From NCBI GenBank assembly GCA_009602735.1, contig WELA01013072.1, forward strand, positions 53,209 to 117,208: a stretch of 64,000 nt of DNA, written 5' to 3'. The notes beneath the pieces were generated by a model. That model was not told where the DNA came from. It was given only the letters and a program-made list of their open reading frames with translations, and made no database searches. The stretch's first letter is position 1; every line of letters starts with the position of its first letter. A program made the translations under genes and the position numbers. Source of the stretch: Mesotaenium endlicherianum. Lineage: Eukaryota; Streptophyta; Zygnematophyceae; Zygnematales; Mesotaeniaceae. Positions 1 through 12,888 of the stretch are shown here, piece by piece.

Positions 1-271
1 CCGTGAGTATTGCATTATGGCCTCGAGGTGTCACGGGCAAGTCCACGATAAGGTCCATTGAGATGTCCGTCCATTGTGTTTCGGGGATTGGTAGTGGTTG
101 GAGGAGTCCTCCCGCCTCTTGCGATGATGGCTTGATTCTTTGGCATGTGTCACGTCTCCTGCAGTACTCCTTGACTTGCTTAGACATGCCTGGCCAACAA
201 TAAGTCCTAGCTAGAACGCCCGTGGTCCTTAGGATTCCAAAGTGTCCTCCAAGAGGGTTGTCGTGTGCTTC

Positions 272-2548
272 TCATAGAAGCAAGAGCCGGAGGTCTAAGT
301 CATTAGGAACACATCTCTGGCCCGTATCTTGCCTCACCCAATAATTACCTTCTTGCTTCTTGCATGGGTCCAAGGCTGCTTCTCCGTTCTTGTAGTAAGG
401 GTCTCTTTCATAGGCGGCTGAAAATCGAGCTTCCAGATCTGTCTTCAGGGATACCATCACTGCGTTTAATTGCAGTCTTGAGAGGGGGTCAGCCGGATTT
501 TTCTTGCCGGGCTGGTACTGAATCGTGATGTTGTATTGTTGCAAATATCCGCTCCATCTTGCTTGTCTCCTTGAGAGATACGGCTGCGTCTGGAGGTGCT
601 TTAACGCCTCGTGGTCCGTGGTGACCAGTACTTTGCGTCCTTCAACGTAGCAGCGCCAAACCTTCAAGGCATGTACAATTGCCAATGCCTCTCGCTCCGT
701 GGTTGTATAATTTTGCTCGGCTCGATTTAGCTTCCTTGACTCGTAGGCGATGGGCTGAAGTCCCTTGCCTTGGTCTTGAAGCAGGATTGCTCCTATTGCA
801 TAGGAAGATGCATCGGTGATGACGTGGAAGGGCCAATCCGGGTTTGGACTTGGGAGTGTGAGCACCGGGGATGTGGTCAATCTTCGCTTTAACTCTTGAA
901 ATGCCTCTTCCTCTTTCTCGGTCCATGTATATAGCCTGTCCTTCTTGAGTAGATCTGTCAGGGGGGCTGCTATGTGCGAGAAGCCTTGGATGAATTTTCT
1001 GTACCAATTGGCAAATCCCAAGAATGACTGGAGTTCTTTCTTGGTCGTGGGGGTTGGCCATTCCTCCACCACCGTGGTCTTCTTGGGGTCCATCTTGATG
1101 CCATCAGCAGTCACGTGGAGACCTAGGAACTCCACTTCTTGTTTGGCAAACTCGCACTTTGACTCCTTCGCAAATAGCTTGTTTTGCTTCAATACTTCAA
1201 GGACTTCTTTCAAGTGTCTCGCATGCTCTTCAAGGGTCTTGCTGTAGATAAGGATGTCATCGATGAATACCACCACAAATCTGTCCAACATGGGCTGAAA
1301 TATGGTGTTCATCATAGTCATGAAAGTTGCTGGCGCGTTGGTGAGTCCAAATGGCAGGACCATGAACTCAAAATGTCCATATCTTGTCCTGAATGCCGTC
1401 TTCTCTATGTCCGGTTCTGCGATGCGAATCTGGTGGTAGCCGCTCCGTAAGTCAATCTTCGTGAAGTACTTGGCTCCAACCAGCCGGTCCATGAGCTCAT
1501 CCATGCGCGGCAGCGGGTATCGATTCTTGATGGTGATCTTGTTGAGGGCGCGATAGTCCACACACATCCTCAAGGTACCATCTTTCTTCTTGACAAATAG
1601 CACCGGGGCTCCAAATGGCGACTTGCTAGGTCGAATGAAGCCATGCTCCAGTAGCTCCTTGATTTGCTTCTTGACTTCGTCTAGCTCCGTGTATGACATT
1701 TTGAACGTAGGCCGAGAGATGGGCTTGCTTCCGGGCTCCAACTCTATCTTGTGGTCTACGAATCTTTTGGGGGGTAGGCCCTTGGGCAATTCCGGGGAGA
1801 ACACTTCTTTGTAGTCCTCTAAGACTTCTTGTATCTCCTTGGGAACGGGGCTGCCTTCTTGACTCTCGATGTCTTTCTTGATGTCTTTTGGCGTGATCAA
1901 GGCCAAAAGAAGCTCGTGTCCCTTCCTCACAAGTCTCTTGAGTTGGAGGGCGGACAATAGTATCTCGTGTGCCGGCTTCTGGATGTCTTGGGTCTGGATA
2001 TTCTGGATTGCGCGCAAAATACAGATTCTTGAAGTGATGTCATTCTTGATCTTGATAGTACCGGTCCTCCAATCAACTTGGGGGTTGTGCTTGGTCAACC
2101 AAGGCGTCCCTAGGATGACGTCGTACTTGCCCAATTGCATGGGGGAGAACACTACTCTATCCTTGAAGGACTTGATAGAGAGTGCCAAGGGGTACGTCTT
2201 CTTGGAAGGGGTAGTATAGGAGAATCCATCGGGCATCATAATCTCCTCGTCGTGGTCAAGAGTTCGCATAGTAATACCGTGCTTGGTGGCAAAATCTGCA
2301 GCAATGAAGTTGCCTTGAGCTCCGCTATCCACCAAGATGTGGACCTTCTCTCCTCCAAGGTAACCTCTCAAACTCATTGGGGCTGGAACGTCGTCTTCAA
2401 CGGGGGTCTCCACCTCACTTGGCGTGTTGCCTTCTCGTGAAGTGGGTCTTGGGGTGGTAGGCTCCTGGCCTACCGGCGCTGTCCGTTTTTTGACAACTTT
2501 TTGGGGCATGAAAGTGCACGATGGCCCTTTTCCTTGCAATAAAAGCAT
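272..2548 (-). CDS. pol: Ty3 pol, protease to RNase H (fossil)
   Basis: This 758-residue open frame is the front of the polyprotein that copies and integrates the element. A retroviral-type aspartic protease motif (VDSGA) lies near residue 73. The reverse transcriptase fingers and palm follow at about 285-470, with the catalytic FIDD box near 428. RNase H with TDASS lies near 579. It overlaps the end of gag in another frame, as in Ty3-type elements that reach pol by frameshifting. Compared with copy C the frame closes before integrase, so the polyprotein is broken about once in this copy. Confidence 0.92.
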   Translation of the reverse strand: MLLLQGKGPSCTFMPQKVVKKRTAPVGQEPTTPRPTSREGNTPSEVETPVEDDVPAPMSLRGYLGGEKVHILVDSGAQGNFIAADFATKHGITMRTLDHDEEIMMPDGFSYTTPSKKTYPLALSIKSFKDRVVFSPMQLGKYDVILGTPWLTKHNPQVDWRTGTIKIKNDITSRICILRAIQNIQTQDIQKPAHEILLSALQLKRLVRKGHELLLALITPKDIKKDIESQEGSPVPKEIQEVLEDYKEVFSPELPKGLPPKRFVDHKIELEPGSKPISRPTFKMSYTELDEVKKQIKELLEHGFIRPSKSPFGAPVLFVKKKDGTLRMCVDYRALNKITIKNRYPLPRMDELMDRLVGAKYFTKIDLRSGYHQIRIAEPDIEKTAFRTRYGHFEFMVLPFGLTNAPATFMTMMNTIFQPMLDRFVVVFIDDILIYSKTLEEHARHLKEVLEVLKQNKLFAKESKCEFAKQEVEFLGLHVTADGIKMDPKKTTVVEEWPTPTTKKELQSFLGFANWYRKFIQGFSHIAAPLTDLLKKDRLYTWTEKEEEAFQELKRRLTTSPVLTLPSPNPDWPFHVITDASSYAIGAILLQDQGKGLQPIAYESRKLNRAEQNYTTTEREALAIVHALKVWRCYVEGRKVLVTTDHEALKHLQTQPYLSRRQARWSGYLQQYNITIQYQPGKKNPADPLSRLQLNAVMVSLKTDLEARFSAAYERDPYYKNGEAALDPCKKQEGNYWVRQDTGQRCVPNDLDLRLLLL

Positions 2549-3750
2549 AGTCCAGCCGTCATGAGAGCTTCTTTTTCAGCCGGGGAGAGTCTTGCTTTCA
2601 CTCCTTGCTGGTTTCTTGCATCATAAGTGTCATTGGAGGGTCTTCCACTCTTCCGGGCAGCCGCGGGGTCCCTTTTAATAACTCCGATTTCCATGGGTGT
2701 GGGTCCAGATTCGGATGTGGAAGGGGCTGCGTACACCCGCGTCGTCGGTACCCGTGAAGATGAAGGCACGGAGTGCTTGAAATCCAAGGTATCCACCTTT
2801 TGGGCCACTTCAATGATCTTTGAGAAGTCCGTCAAGTCGCGTAACTCCACTTCCTTTGCCACCTTGGGTTTGAGGCCAAAGATGTAGCGGTCAATCTTCT
2901 CCTCGAGAGACATGTTGGGGATCTCAAGAGTGAGGGCGTGAAATCTGGATGTATACTCTTGAACGGACGTCGTTTGCTTGAGATGGTGGAGCTTTCCTCG
3001 GGCAATCTTCTCCGCATTGATGGGCATGAATTGCTTCTTGAGGGCCTCACGAAAATCTGCCCATCTTGCATATGATGGTGGGGGCTCTTGGCCGAGCATG
3101 GGGTGCGCCATAGCTTGATATATAGCCGCTTGATAGTTACGCCACCATGATGTTGCTGCTCCTCTAAGTAAGGTAACGGCAAAGGGAACGTAGTCCTCCT
3201 CGGGTACTTCAAGGAATGCGAGGTACGTCTCCACTTGGTAGAGCCATAAATTCAGGTTGGCACCTTTCCCGGGGTTGAAAGTGTCGGGTTTGCCGGGCTT
3301 GATGAGTTTCCTTGCTCTCGTTGGCTCTTGTGGAGGCGCTTGAGCCGGGGCTGGATTTTGAGCATTGCTCGCAATAGGGGCAACCATGGCAGCCATAGCT
3401 TCTCTTGACGCTTGCACGGTTGCTTCATAGGTGGCCAAGCCCACTTGGTTGTGGACGGTCATTAGGAAGGCTGCCCACTCATTTGCGGGAACTCCTTGTG
3501 GTGGGGTCAACTTTGCTATAGCGGCTGCCACGGGATTTGACGGTGCTCCTCCTTGTGGTGCTTCTTGTTGTTGCAGATTTCCTTGAGTAGGCTCTCCCAT
3601 CGACGCTGGAGGAGGGTGTGCTCCTCCTTGTGGTGCTTCTTGTTGTTGCAGATTTTCTTGAGTGGGCTCTCCCATCGGCGCTGGAGGAGGGTGTCTTGGA
3701 GAGGAAGGGCTTCCTTCGAAAGCTTGCTGTTGGTCTTGAGGATCGGCCAT
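2470..3750 (-). CDS. gag: Ty3 gag with zinc knuckle
   Basis: A 426-residue capsid/nucleocapsid protein. The N-terminus is rich in P, Q and G and contains a short duplicated segment around residues 20-65. The central region is the Ty3-type retrotransposon gag domain (motifs such as LNLWLYQVE and the ATSWW segment). The C-terminus carries one CX2CX4HX4C knuckle ([14 protein letters not shown]) and basic residues that would bind genomic RNA. The start codon lies just downstream of the LTR and primer site, as expected. The frame appears whole in this copy. Confidence 0.93.
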   Translation of the reverse strand: MADPQDQQQAFEGSPSSPRHPPPAPMGEPTQENLQQQEAPQGGAHPPPASMGEPTQGNLQQQEAPQGGAPSNPVAAAIAKLTPPQGVPANEWAAFLMTVHNQVGLATYEATVQASREAMAAMVAPIASNAQNPAPAQAPPQEPTRARKLIKPGKPDTFNPGKGANLNLWLYQVETYLAFLEVPEEDYVPFAVTLLRGAATSWWRNYQAAIYQAMAHPMLGQEPPPSYARWADFREALKKQFMPINAEKIARGKLHHLKQTTSVQEYTSRFHALTLEIPNMSLEEKIDRYIFGLKPKVAKEVELRDLTDFSKIIEVAQKVDTLDFKHSVPSSSRVPTTRVYAAPSTSESGPTPMEIGVIKRDPAAARKSGRPSNDTYDARNQQGVKARLSPAEKEALMTAGLCFYCKEKGHRALSCPKKLSKNGQRR

Positions 3751-3774
3751 CTTCTTGTGCTACCAAAGTGCCTA

Positions 3775-3786
3775 GCTCCGATACCA
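3775..3786 (-). other. Primer binding site, tRNA-iMet type
   Basis: On the minus strand the motif reads TGGTATCGGAGC, one base inside the LTR end. It resembles the TGGTATCAGAGC site used by many plant LTR elements that prime on initiator tRNA-Met. Confidence 0.85.
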
Positions 3787-3787
3787 C

Positions 3788-4290
3788 TGTAGTGAAACAG
3801 ATAGATAAAGTACTTAGTAAAACAGAATACTTTATCTATTCAAGACAAGGATCTTTGAACACAAGTGGTAGCTTCTTGAAAGAGAGATGGCTTCTTGAAA
3901 GTTAATATATTTCTGGATTTTGGCAAGTACAAGAGTGATTCTGGAATGTCTTTCTATGTTCTAGCTCTTGTTTATATACTTGCTACATAAGTAATTTCTA
4001 GGAAGGTGTATGTTGATGTGTTGGCACCCAACACATCCCAAAACTTGCCACCTCTTTCTAGAATAATGTACACATGTCCTTTTGACCTAAAAATGGCACA
4101 TCTGACTTTTGCCACATGGAGTTCTTCTAGGTCTTTCCTCTAACTTCGAAAATGCCTTGGAAGGTTCAAAGGACATGAACCAAGTTACTAGAGTACCTAT
4201 TCACACTTGACTCCACACAATACCACTCCAAATATATTTGAAAACATTAAAATATATGCATACTAATATATAATAACTCAAATCACTACA
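3788..4290 (-). repeat. 5' LTR of Ty3 copy A
   Basis: A 503-bp LTR that starts TGTAGTGA and ends TTTCACTACA in element orientation. Near-identical LTRs lie at 35024-35526 and 41222-41712, and older relatives at 21221-21707, 55498-55756 and 58340-58792. The partner LTR is outside the window, so neither age nor target duplication can be read here. Confidence 0.93.
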
Positions 4291-4502
4291 CAATGAATTT
4301 ATGTCGACATGCAACCAAAGCCATGCGTTCTTCCTCATTGCAGTGTTTTCTGGATGTTGTGCAGGCCTTGAAATCGACGTGGGAGGAAAATAAGCAGCTG
4401 CTCGCAAACAAGATCAAGGAGAAGATACTAAAGGATAAATACAAGGATGGCCCATACATTGACGACGCAAGAACCAAGTTTTAGCCGGCAATAAGAGCAA
4501 AA

Positions 4503-5017
4503 ATGGCCCAACACTCGATGAAGAGCACAACCCTAAAGACATACTCAGAAGGCCGTACAAAAATTGAGGACATGTGGGTTATACACCCAACAATGGAGCT
4601 GCTTATCAATATTGTGACAGCAGGGTTAAGTATAATGTACTCCTTGGTACTGCGGGTGCCATGCATTGAGTGAAGTTTGCTAGAAAGATGTGTGTGCAGA
4701 CAGCTTCATGGATACCTCTGAATGTAACTTTGCGGATCTGGCAAATTGCATTATTGAGGGCTGAGAACAATGGAGGTGACTTCAGAGACACAGATGTTGA
4801 CGCATTGCTGCAGATATCCAATGGCCCGATTCCAGGTGAGAAATCAAAGCTAGCATCATTGCATAATGGGAGTCGTCCTTTGGTTTGGCCTTGTTTCTAA
4901 AAATTGCAGTTGCCATTGTCAATTGCAGGCAAGGGTAAAAAGTGTGGGGGAGGTTTGCTTATCACGACCACAAGTGCCAAGAAACCAGGGAGGCCAGCCG
5001 TAAAGGAAAAGAAGTAG
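4503..5017 (+). pseudogene. Unrecognised spliced gene remnant with AT-hook-like tail
   Basis: I do not recognise the family. An open frame from 4670 runs to 4835, where CCAG is followed by GTGAGA, a good splice donor. A TTGCAG acceptor ends at 4928. Joining at these sites keeps the frame and gives a 29-codon basic end with KKPGRP, an AT-hook-like motif, stopping at 5015-5017. A separate 56-codon frame (4503-4673) and a charged 63-codon frame (4293-4484, rich in K and E) lie just upstream and may be earlier exons or chance. No start codon is clear, and the Ty3 LTR abuts the left side. It could be a decayed transposase or a host gene fragment. Confidence 0.3.
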
Positions 5018-7284
5018 AGAAGAATGACATAAATAAGTACTTGTGAAATTGCGTAATGAAGACTCGACAAAGTCAATTGTACTTGTATATTTAGAGCACG
5101 AGGAGGGAAAGGTAATAGCATGCAATTATAGTAATTTCATGTGTGTATATAATATGGATAGGTATAACTTGCAGGGCAGCTTGGAATCACGTCCAGCAAG
5201 CAGCTAGTTTTGCAAAATGTAGATGCATTGCTATTAATTTATTTGTCATGTTTTGGAAATGTATTTTTGGTGAATTAAGAGACATGGCTAATCAGGATCA
5301 TCTGTGAGCAAGGTCGCTCTCTTTCTTTATGAATGAAAGTTGCGTCTTCGCCTTCGGAGCATATTATTTGTGGGATGAAATATAAAAAGACTCCTTTGCT
5401 CCTAAATGAAAGCCTGCTGCTGCCTAGTATGACATCATTCTGCATGACAAGGAAACATTTACTACCAAAAGAATAGGCTTCACGGTGGCCACGAAGAAAT
5501 AATTCTTCTTGGAGCACGTACTGTTTCCTACCAGATCAACTAAATGAAGACAAACTTCCGTGGTTTGTATGGAATGCTTTAAATGATCACTATATGGGAG
5601 GTTTCCTCTTTGCCAACAAAAACAGTCATTCCTCCTGATTTTCTAATGAAAACAATCCAAATTGTTTTGGAACAAACTATTTGTCACGGAGTTGCATACA
5701 TTGATACAGCTGGTTGAGAACGAGAGGCCTCCAGCAATTCGGCGCGAGATATACATCCCTACAATTATTATTAAAACACACTCACTACGCGGAGTATATT
5801 TTGCTGCCATCCGTCGTCATAGGTGTTCCTCAATTGTACCTCGGAGTCTATTGATACTAGTTATTGAGGCGGTAGAGTCCTGTGGTTGTACTGCAAAACA
5901 TATTTTCTGGCAGCCACTTGCGCGGTTGATACCAGAATTCACAAAATGTTTGCCAGAATTTGTGCATCGGAGATTAAGATCCGCACTTGTCAAAATTACG
6001 AAGCTCAAAAAGGACAACGACGAAGAAGTCTTAAATTAACAGGACATGGGCACAACATAGCAAAGGCGGTGTGACGTTGTGGGGACGTGCATAAGAATAA
6101 GCAAGTGTCAGACTTTGAGACAGGAAGTACCACTCAGGGAAAGCAGAAGTATGTCATTTTAAAGGTGTCAGAGGAGTCGGGATCGGCCGTCCCTGACAAA
6201 AAGGCATTTTTGTCCGATGGAACGAGTCGATTTGTGAAGATGTCGAAGATTTGGGAAGGCAGCGTTAACGGACATGAAAGTAAGTGAATATTGTCAGAGG
6301 CACATCCTCCCAAACTTGGCCAAAAACGACGGGATAAAATAATAGAATAGTCAAAGTATAATATTTTCTGCTCAAATTTGCCGGTCGGGCACCTGTAAAC
6401 CGATCTGACTCAGTATTATTTCATTCTCAAAACTTGGTCAATATTTGCCCCATGCCGATTTCAGGATGATACTCATGACACTACCACAGGCAAAACTTGA
6501 CTTGCTTGAGTGCTCACGGCATCTCAAGACGTTAGTTTCATTAGAGTGCACATGACACATCATCGCATAATGGGATTTTCTCGACACTTGACCCCAGATT
6601 TACTCACGGCACTTCGACTCCTCTTCACACACTCGACCTGCATCTCTGTCATCTCTATACTCTCACCTGTATCACTATCACACGCATACAGCTTATACAT
6701 GTACACTAACATATTAGTGCACAGGATCTTCTTACAAACACATCGGCCTGTGATTTTTTCACAACTCCGACAACCTTTCATTATTACTTCGTAGAGTGCA
6801 GTCACTTATACGTTGTTTCGTTTACTTAGCCTCTAACGCTTTTTTAAAACGTTCTCATTTTGAGAATATTTTCCTCGATATTGAAGTAGTATTTGATTAT
6901 AGCGGAAAAAAAATATCTACAGCCCATAATCTTTGTTAAGTCCTTGAGAGCGAGAAATTAGAGAAAGCGTAACTATAGAAATTAGTGCTTGTGAGAGTTG
7001 CACTCACAATGACTCTTGCAGGTGATTAAACCTGTTCAACGTGAGGCACTTGAGTGCTTTGAGTCACCACCTAGGGCACCAATCACGTCAACAAAAACGG
7101 TCAAATGGATGTGACCTATTTGACCGAATGCTTAAAATCATGCCGTGTGGCAGTTTCGAGACTCTCAACGAATCGCGACGAATCGTAACAAATTGTTTCG
7201 CGCCCAATTGGCATAGTCGCATCCTTTGAATAGACGTGATTGTTCGTAGTCACATTCAAGCTTCTTTTGAAGTAGACGTGACTA
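5018..7284. other. No recognisable gene; AT-rich decayed DNA
   Basis: I see no conserved domain here. The longest plus-strand frame (5662-6039, 125 codons) and a 66-codon frame at 6087-6287 show no motif I can name and have no nearby splice or element context. The stretch 6500-6800 is CA/CT-rich. It is probably old transposon or intergenic DNA. Confidence 0.4.
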
Positions 7285-7535
7285 ACCGCGGTCATGTCTT
7301 CAATGTTTTTCGATAAACGAGACCGTCTGTCATGTGCACATGCTTTCGTCGTGACCAAGTAGTTGTATTAACTACCTCGACAATCGGTTAGGTGTAATCG
7401 TCCCAAATGAAGGGTTGCAAGTTCAAATCCGCATGGATACAAAGTTTTTTTGCGTAATCATTCTGTTTGAGTTTCACAACTACGTTCAGGTCACCGACTC
7501 GTTATCTATTCAAAAGTAGTGACCTTGCATGATCC
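7285..7535 (+). repeat. Direct repeat, left copy (possible decayed LTR)
   Basis: About 250 bp match 14335-14570 in the same orientation at perhaps 70 percent by eye. Shared strings include ACATGCTTTC, GACCAAGTAGTTG, AATCCGCATG and TTTGAGTT. The two copies bracket the decayed minus-strand Ty3 between 7.9 and 14.3 kb, so they may be its LTRs. A GTTCAAATCC string like a tRNA B box lies inside, so a dispersed SINE-like repeat is an alternative. Confidence 0.4.
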
Positions 7536-9566
7536 AAAACAATGAAAACCAATCAAAACCTAATTAAGACGTAATTGTTTAGGTTATCATCTCATAATTA
7601 TTTAAAGTAACTTCATGACTAATTTTGTCGTACTATTGCGAAGTGGTCGAACTAATTTACGTTTGTTGCAGCAGAATCTTGATCCTAGTTTCAAAATACA
7701 AATACGGCCTGTACAAATACGACCTGTACGGATATGTATACACGGGTGTGTCAAAAGTGGACGTAAAATACGCCAAAATACGCGAAGCGTGTTTGCGGCT
7801 GTAACTTTTGAAAAATTTAAAACTCGTAAATTTCGTCAGTCGCGTTAGGTGGAGAATGACGAGCGCGTCAAGAATAGATGGTCAAAAAAAGTAATGTCAT
7901 TTATCCGCTTGTAGAAGGTTTTTTTTTTTGGATATGAAACAAACCAAATGGACCTCTATTTATCATCATCGGCAAGTTCCAAATGAGGTGCCTGAGGCTG
8001 ATTGCGGCCATCAAATCGTAACAGCTTTAGTAAAATGACATGGTACACAGGATGCGTTGGCCCCATGCATTTAGGCAAATCCAGTCAATATGCAACAGGT
8101 CCAACATTTGCAATAACGATGAAAGGGCCTACCTAGCGAGGTAGAAGCTTTCGCTTTCCTGGGTGCTTGAGTTGGAGGTTTTTAGTGTGCAAAAGTACCT
8201 TGTTGCCAACCATGAAACTCAACTCAGTCTTGTGTGTTCCAGTAAATTTCTTTTGCCCATCTCAAGCAGCGCCTAGAGCCAACTTCGCTTGTTTGTGCAC
8301 CTCTTGGTTGACATTTTCATTTCACTGGCAACCGTACGTGTGAGACGAGTGTGCGGATGTTTTCTAAGGGAAAAACAGTGTCTCCTTACCAGCATTATTT
8401 ACTCCAAACGTTGCAATTGAAAGGAGGGTGTTCTAGTTGTCTTGATGAGGATTCACATAACGCCTAAGAAATTTTTGCAAAACGGTTCAGTCTGACCATC
8501 AATCTGAGGGTGGAAGCTAGTTGACATCTGAAGTGTTGTACCAAAATGTAAGCAAACTACAGAATAACCTTGCATGAATTCACGGAAGAAATTTGGCAAA
8601 CCCAAGGAGGCATTGTACTAGATGTACGTCGGTTATGACAAGCCAATCTGCGACACACGCAATCTTGTCAAGGTCAAGGCGCAACCCTTTTGAACCCACG
8701 ACATGCCCAAGTTACAATAGTTTATCGTTAAGGGAGGAACATTTCTTGAGCTTACCATAAAGCTGTTGCTTGCGAAGGATCTGCAACACCGACTCCAAGT
8801 GCTCTTCCTTTGTCTTCGAGTAGACAAGAATATCGTGGATGTAAACGTGGACAAAGGTCCCCAAGTATGGTCTACACAAATCGTTCAACGTGCTCGGGAA
8901 TGTTGCTCGTGCATTGGAAAGTCCAAAATTGAGGACTTTGTATTGGAAGTGACCAATAAGCGTCCGAAACGTTCTTTTAGGGATATCCTCTGGAGTGATT
9001 CAAATCTGAAGATAGCCCTAGGCTACATCAAGCAAGGAGAACACGCATGCCCCCGGCAGCAAATCAAACACATCATCAATGCGAGACAACGAATAGCGAT
9101 TCTTGAACGTTATGTTCTTCAACGAACAATTACCAATGCATATTTTGAGCGTCCCATCTTTCTTTTGAACAAATAAGATGGGGGCCCCGAATAAAGATGA
9201 GCTCGGCTCAATCCATCCTTTTTTGAGCAAGCTGATAATTTGGTACTTCATTTGCGTCATCTCCACCGAGTTTAGGCAATAAATTAGTCGCTAAATCGAT
9301 TGAGAACCTTGAACAAAAGGGATAGTATGCTCAATACCCCGATCAGGTGGAAGTCTGGCTGGTAATTCACTGAGGAACACTAATTTGTAACTTTGCAATA
9401 AAGCAGAATGTTTACTCGTGAGTGTCGACACATGATTAGGGTTATCCAAAATTGGCTATCTATAAAGGGTGTACTAGATGTCGCTGAGGTATTAGGTTGC
9501 ACTAATTCGTAGAAAACATGTTGATCATTCTTTGCCAAATGTCGTGCTTGCTTTATGATCAATTAA

Positions 9567-12500
9567 CACTAGATAGCCCAGTGCACCCCATAGGGTGCAT
9601 ATGACATATTTGGGTGCATTCAGAGACCCCTCTAGTACAGGCCGCCATTTAGTGTGTATTTAACCAATTTCTCTAGGACTAAGCTTAAATGATTGCAAAT
9701 GTCGCCGAGTAGCCGAGGTTAGATTGGCGACCAAATCCGACGAGTTTGCAGAAAGTTACGAGTGAGAACGTACACCCTCTGAACCGGTCTGAGCAAAAAA
9801 TGAAACAGCAAATGTGCTAACTTTCGCGAGAAAGAAGAAGGAGAGCCTCTTCTTCTTCATAGCATTTCTTACTCAATCCGCCATGGCTGCAGGTGACACT
9901 TTGTCTAGTGTCTTCGTAGGTCTCTTCATCTACGTTAGCCCAAATTTTTCGGTCGTAGATGGGTTTACCAGCAGTTTGCGGACGATTGTGAGGAGTTCTT
10001 GTTAAAAGGGGAGGTCGTGAACACATCCGTGGCTAAGAATGGTGATGTGCAGTACTCAGTGAGGTTCTTGTATGATGGGAAGAAGGTATTGTTTATTGCT
10101 GACTTCGTAGAGGCTTATTTGAGGCCTTTTGATATTTTTGAGGAAACTAAAGATGCGGGTGTGTACAAGTAGAGCCTGCCAGCCAGCCCACAGACACACT
10201 TAGAGAGGAGTCTAGAGTGCCTACCACTTTACGGTTTGGTCCTGCTGAGAGTTCTTCGAATCATAGTGGAGAGCCCTCTTTTCAAACTGAGAAGAGGAAG
10301 AGAGGAAGGCCGGCCAAAAGTAACAATATAGCAGCACCTACAGAGAGAAGCAAGTTCAGATCAGCACAGATTGCATCAGACAAGAGAGACAAGAGACAGT
10401 GCAAGGTCTTGGACTCTGTCAGTGAAGCTGCGAGTGACAGTGAAGCCTTCAGCAGCTCGGATTCCGAGGAGGAGGAGGAGTATAACCTGCCCTTGAGCAT
10501 GCATGAAGACCTGGAGGAAGATGGGAGCCCGGAGGAGTGGAACTGGAAGGCACCTTGTCTTGGTGAGAGCTACAATGACATGTTGCTCAAGCCCACAAGA
10601 GATCATTATCATGGTTCGCAGGGCAATTTTGATAAGAGTTTTAGAGGTCTATCTCCATTTGGTGTTCTTTGTCTTCTCATGCCTATATGGTTCTTTGAAA
10701 AGTTAGCAAAGGAGACAAATGCTTATGCTGCTTTGCACCAGGCTAAAGGTTGGATACCTTGCACTACTACTGAGATTGTCATCTTGCATGGCTTGTGCAT
10801 GGCTATGGGCTTGCATGCCCTTCCTAGTCTCAAGTGTTATTGGAAGTTCTTATTGAGAGGGCCCATTACACTTCCTAGCTTCGGCCGGTTCATGTCTAGA
10901 AACAGATTCAAAGAAATTAGAAGGTACTTCCATGTGAAGGAGAATCAGAACAGAAAGTGTTTTCCTCCAAACTCTAGAGAGTACAAGCTATGGCACTTGA
11001 AGCCTTTTTCTGACCTTCTCTTGAGTACATTCAGGAAGTATTATAGTCCAAGAGAGACTTTGACTATTGATGAGAGAACCATTCCTATTAGAAACAGGCA
11101 GTGTCCTATTAGAATATACAACCCGAGCAAACCTTACAAGTATGGTATTGAAGTCTTTACTCTATGTGATGCTATCACATACTTTTGTTATGCATTCATC
11201 ATATATAACAGAGTGGAGAGAGATGGCTTGAAAAGTGATGTGGTTTTAGACCTTGTAGCAATGCTCCCTATTGGTAGATTGTTCACTCTTGTTGTGGATA
11301 GAGGATTCACCTCTCTTAACTTGTTTCAACAATTAGCTAGATTTGGTCATGGTGCTACAAGCACAAAAATTACTAACAGAAAGAACCACTCGGCTAAAGA
11401 TGTGTGGATGAAGCCTAACAGTCATTCTAACGGTTGTTGTAAGGCAGTCAAAAATGAAAATCCTCCTATGATAGCATGCACGTGGCAGGACAAGAAACCT
11501 TGTGCTTTTCTTTCTACAGCTGCAGGATTAGCCCCTACTACACAGACTAAGCGTAATGGTAAAGATAAGCTTGTCATCCCTGCTCCTCAATTGGTAGAGC
11601 ATTAAAATTTGTACAAGGATGCTGTAGACCAGTATGATGGTTTGTGTCTAAAGAGGAACTATAGTGCGGAGAGGGTGTTGGTCAACAGAAATTGGTGGCA
11701 TCGAGCATATTGGGGTATTTGGGATGGCTTGCTAGCAAATGTTTTCATCATGCTAAAGATGGACAATGATGCAGCTGGTAGACATGAGACGTACTTACAT
11801 GTCATGGACGAGATGTGTTCATTTCAGCATCCTAATGAGGTTGGTCCTCCTAGAGCCGTAACACGGATTACTACCGCTCTACCTTCTCATGAAGGTAGAT
11901 TTACCCATAGGCACTTTCCTTCTAGGATTCCTGATGAGAAGTATGAGTATTGTAAGGTGTGTGCTGCTGGTCGTCACGGCCAACGTAGCTCAGGGAAGAG
12001 GCCGACGAAGACGAAGTACAAGTGTTTCCAATGTGACATTTTCCTTTGTGCAGCACCTTGGTTTCAAGTGTATCATACTAATAGAGTAATAGAGCACCTA
12101 GATGTAGGACCTAGAAAGGAAGCTAGGCAAAAATAGGGATTTTGACGATTTTGTAAGACTCGCGTATATATTCCTATTGTTCATGTTTGGTGTTGTATGC
12201 AGTATGTAGTATATGCCATGTGTACGTGAGTGTTAATGGGTGCTTGCATTGACAGTTGAACTTATAATTTTCATTACCATAAATTATAAGCATAATTTCA
12301 TGTGTTATTTGGGAGAAAAAGAGTTTTTGGACATTAATTAAGTCATTATTGTAATCAAAAACAAAAGAGAATATACCAGTAGGAAGACAAGACTGTATTA
12401 GTGTTGCGTATGAAATATCTTGACCAAAAACATGATGAACTGCTCACAAAGAATGTATATGTACTTGCGACTATTTGAGATCAAAATGCACCCGAGAAAA

Positions 12501-12888
12501 AAAGGCGCTCCTATGTGCGTGCATGTCCTTGAATAGATGTATCTCTGTCAATACTTCTGATATCAGTCCAAGATTTGAGGAACTCGCTCATGATACGATC
12601 GGGCAACCCTGGTCTAAATCTCGGGTCCTCAAGTATTGGCAATTACGAGATACAATGCCTCAAAGTTAGAGAAATATCGCGCGCTTATTTCAGCATTATT
12701 GAATGCCTTTTAAATCATTAACAAAATTGATTATTAGATATAAAAAGTACAAAACAAGAATTTTTTTGATGTGTACTTCTCAAAAACCTAATTCATGGCC
12801 CGATTGGACTTGTATTGTGAGCTACAGAATTCCCAAATATGTGCTCAAAACGCACCCAAAAGTGTTGGTTCCACTGGGCCATCTAGTG
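9567..12888 (+). mobile_element. piggyBac-like transposon copy 1
   Basis: A 3,322-bp DNA transposon bounded by TTAA on both sides (9563-9566 and 12889-12892), the exact target of the piggyBac superfamily. The ends are inverted repeats: CACTAGATAGCCCAGTG on the left and CACTAGATGGCCCAGTG on the right in reverse complement. It carries a plus-strand transposase with the DDE_Tnp_1_7 fold. TGGGTGC strings recur just inside both ends and may be binding sites. It is inserted in the old Ty3 F. The terminal CACTAGRT is shared with copies 2 and 3, but the proteins have diverged clearly, so this is a separate subfamily. Confidence 0.9.
10217..12136 (+). pseudogene. piggyBac-like transposase, one in-frame stop
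   Basis: This DDD-type cut-and-paste transposase reads in a single frame, interrupted by one TAA at 11603-11605 where copy 2 has a tyrosine codon. Catalytic aspartates are visible at residue 285 (TIDERTIP) and residue 361 (VVDRGFTS); the third lies in KDAVDQYD just after the stop. The C-terminus has the cysteine-rich zinc-binding module (CKVC, CFQCDIFLC, then YHTNR). The N-terminal part is acidic and serine-rich. A further N-terminal segment homologous to that of copy 2 can be seen in 9975-10170 but is not in frame. The gene is therefore inactive unless the stop is read through. Confidence 0.88.

Larger units (their letters stand above)
1..4290 (-). mobile_element. Ty3 chromovirus copy A (cut by window edge)
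   Basis: This is the 5' part of a Ty3/gypsy LTR retrotransposon on the minus strand. In element order it shows a 503-bp LTR, a primer binding site, gag with a zinc knuckle, and protease, reverse transcriptase and RNase H of pol, after which the window ends. Positions 1-3787 match copy C (37435-41221) almost base for base, so it belongs to the same chromodomain-bearing family. The 3' half and second LTR lie outside the window. The visible part looks broken about once relative to copy C, and the high identity to C suggests a young insertion. Confidence 0.95.

Noticed and set aside
945-2440. Plus-strand frames of 70-116 codons opposite Ty3 pol
   Set aside because: They are shadows of the minus-strand pol gene and recur identically opposite copy C.
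5662-6039. 125-codon plus-strand frame as a host gene
   Set aside because: No motif, splice context or neighbouring support is visible; it may be chance in AT-rich DNA.
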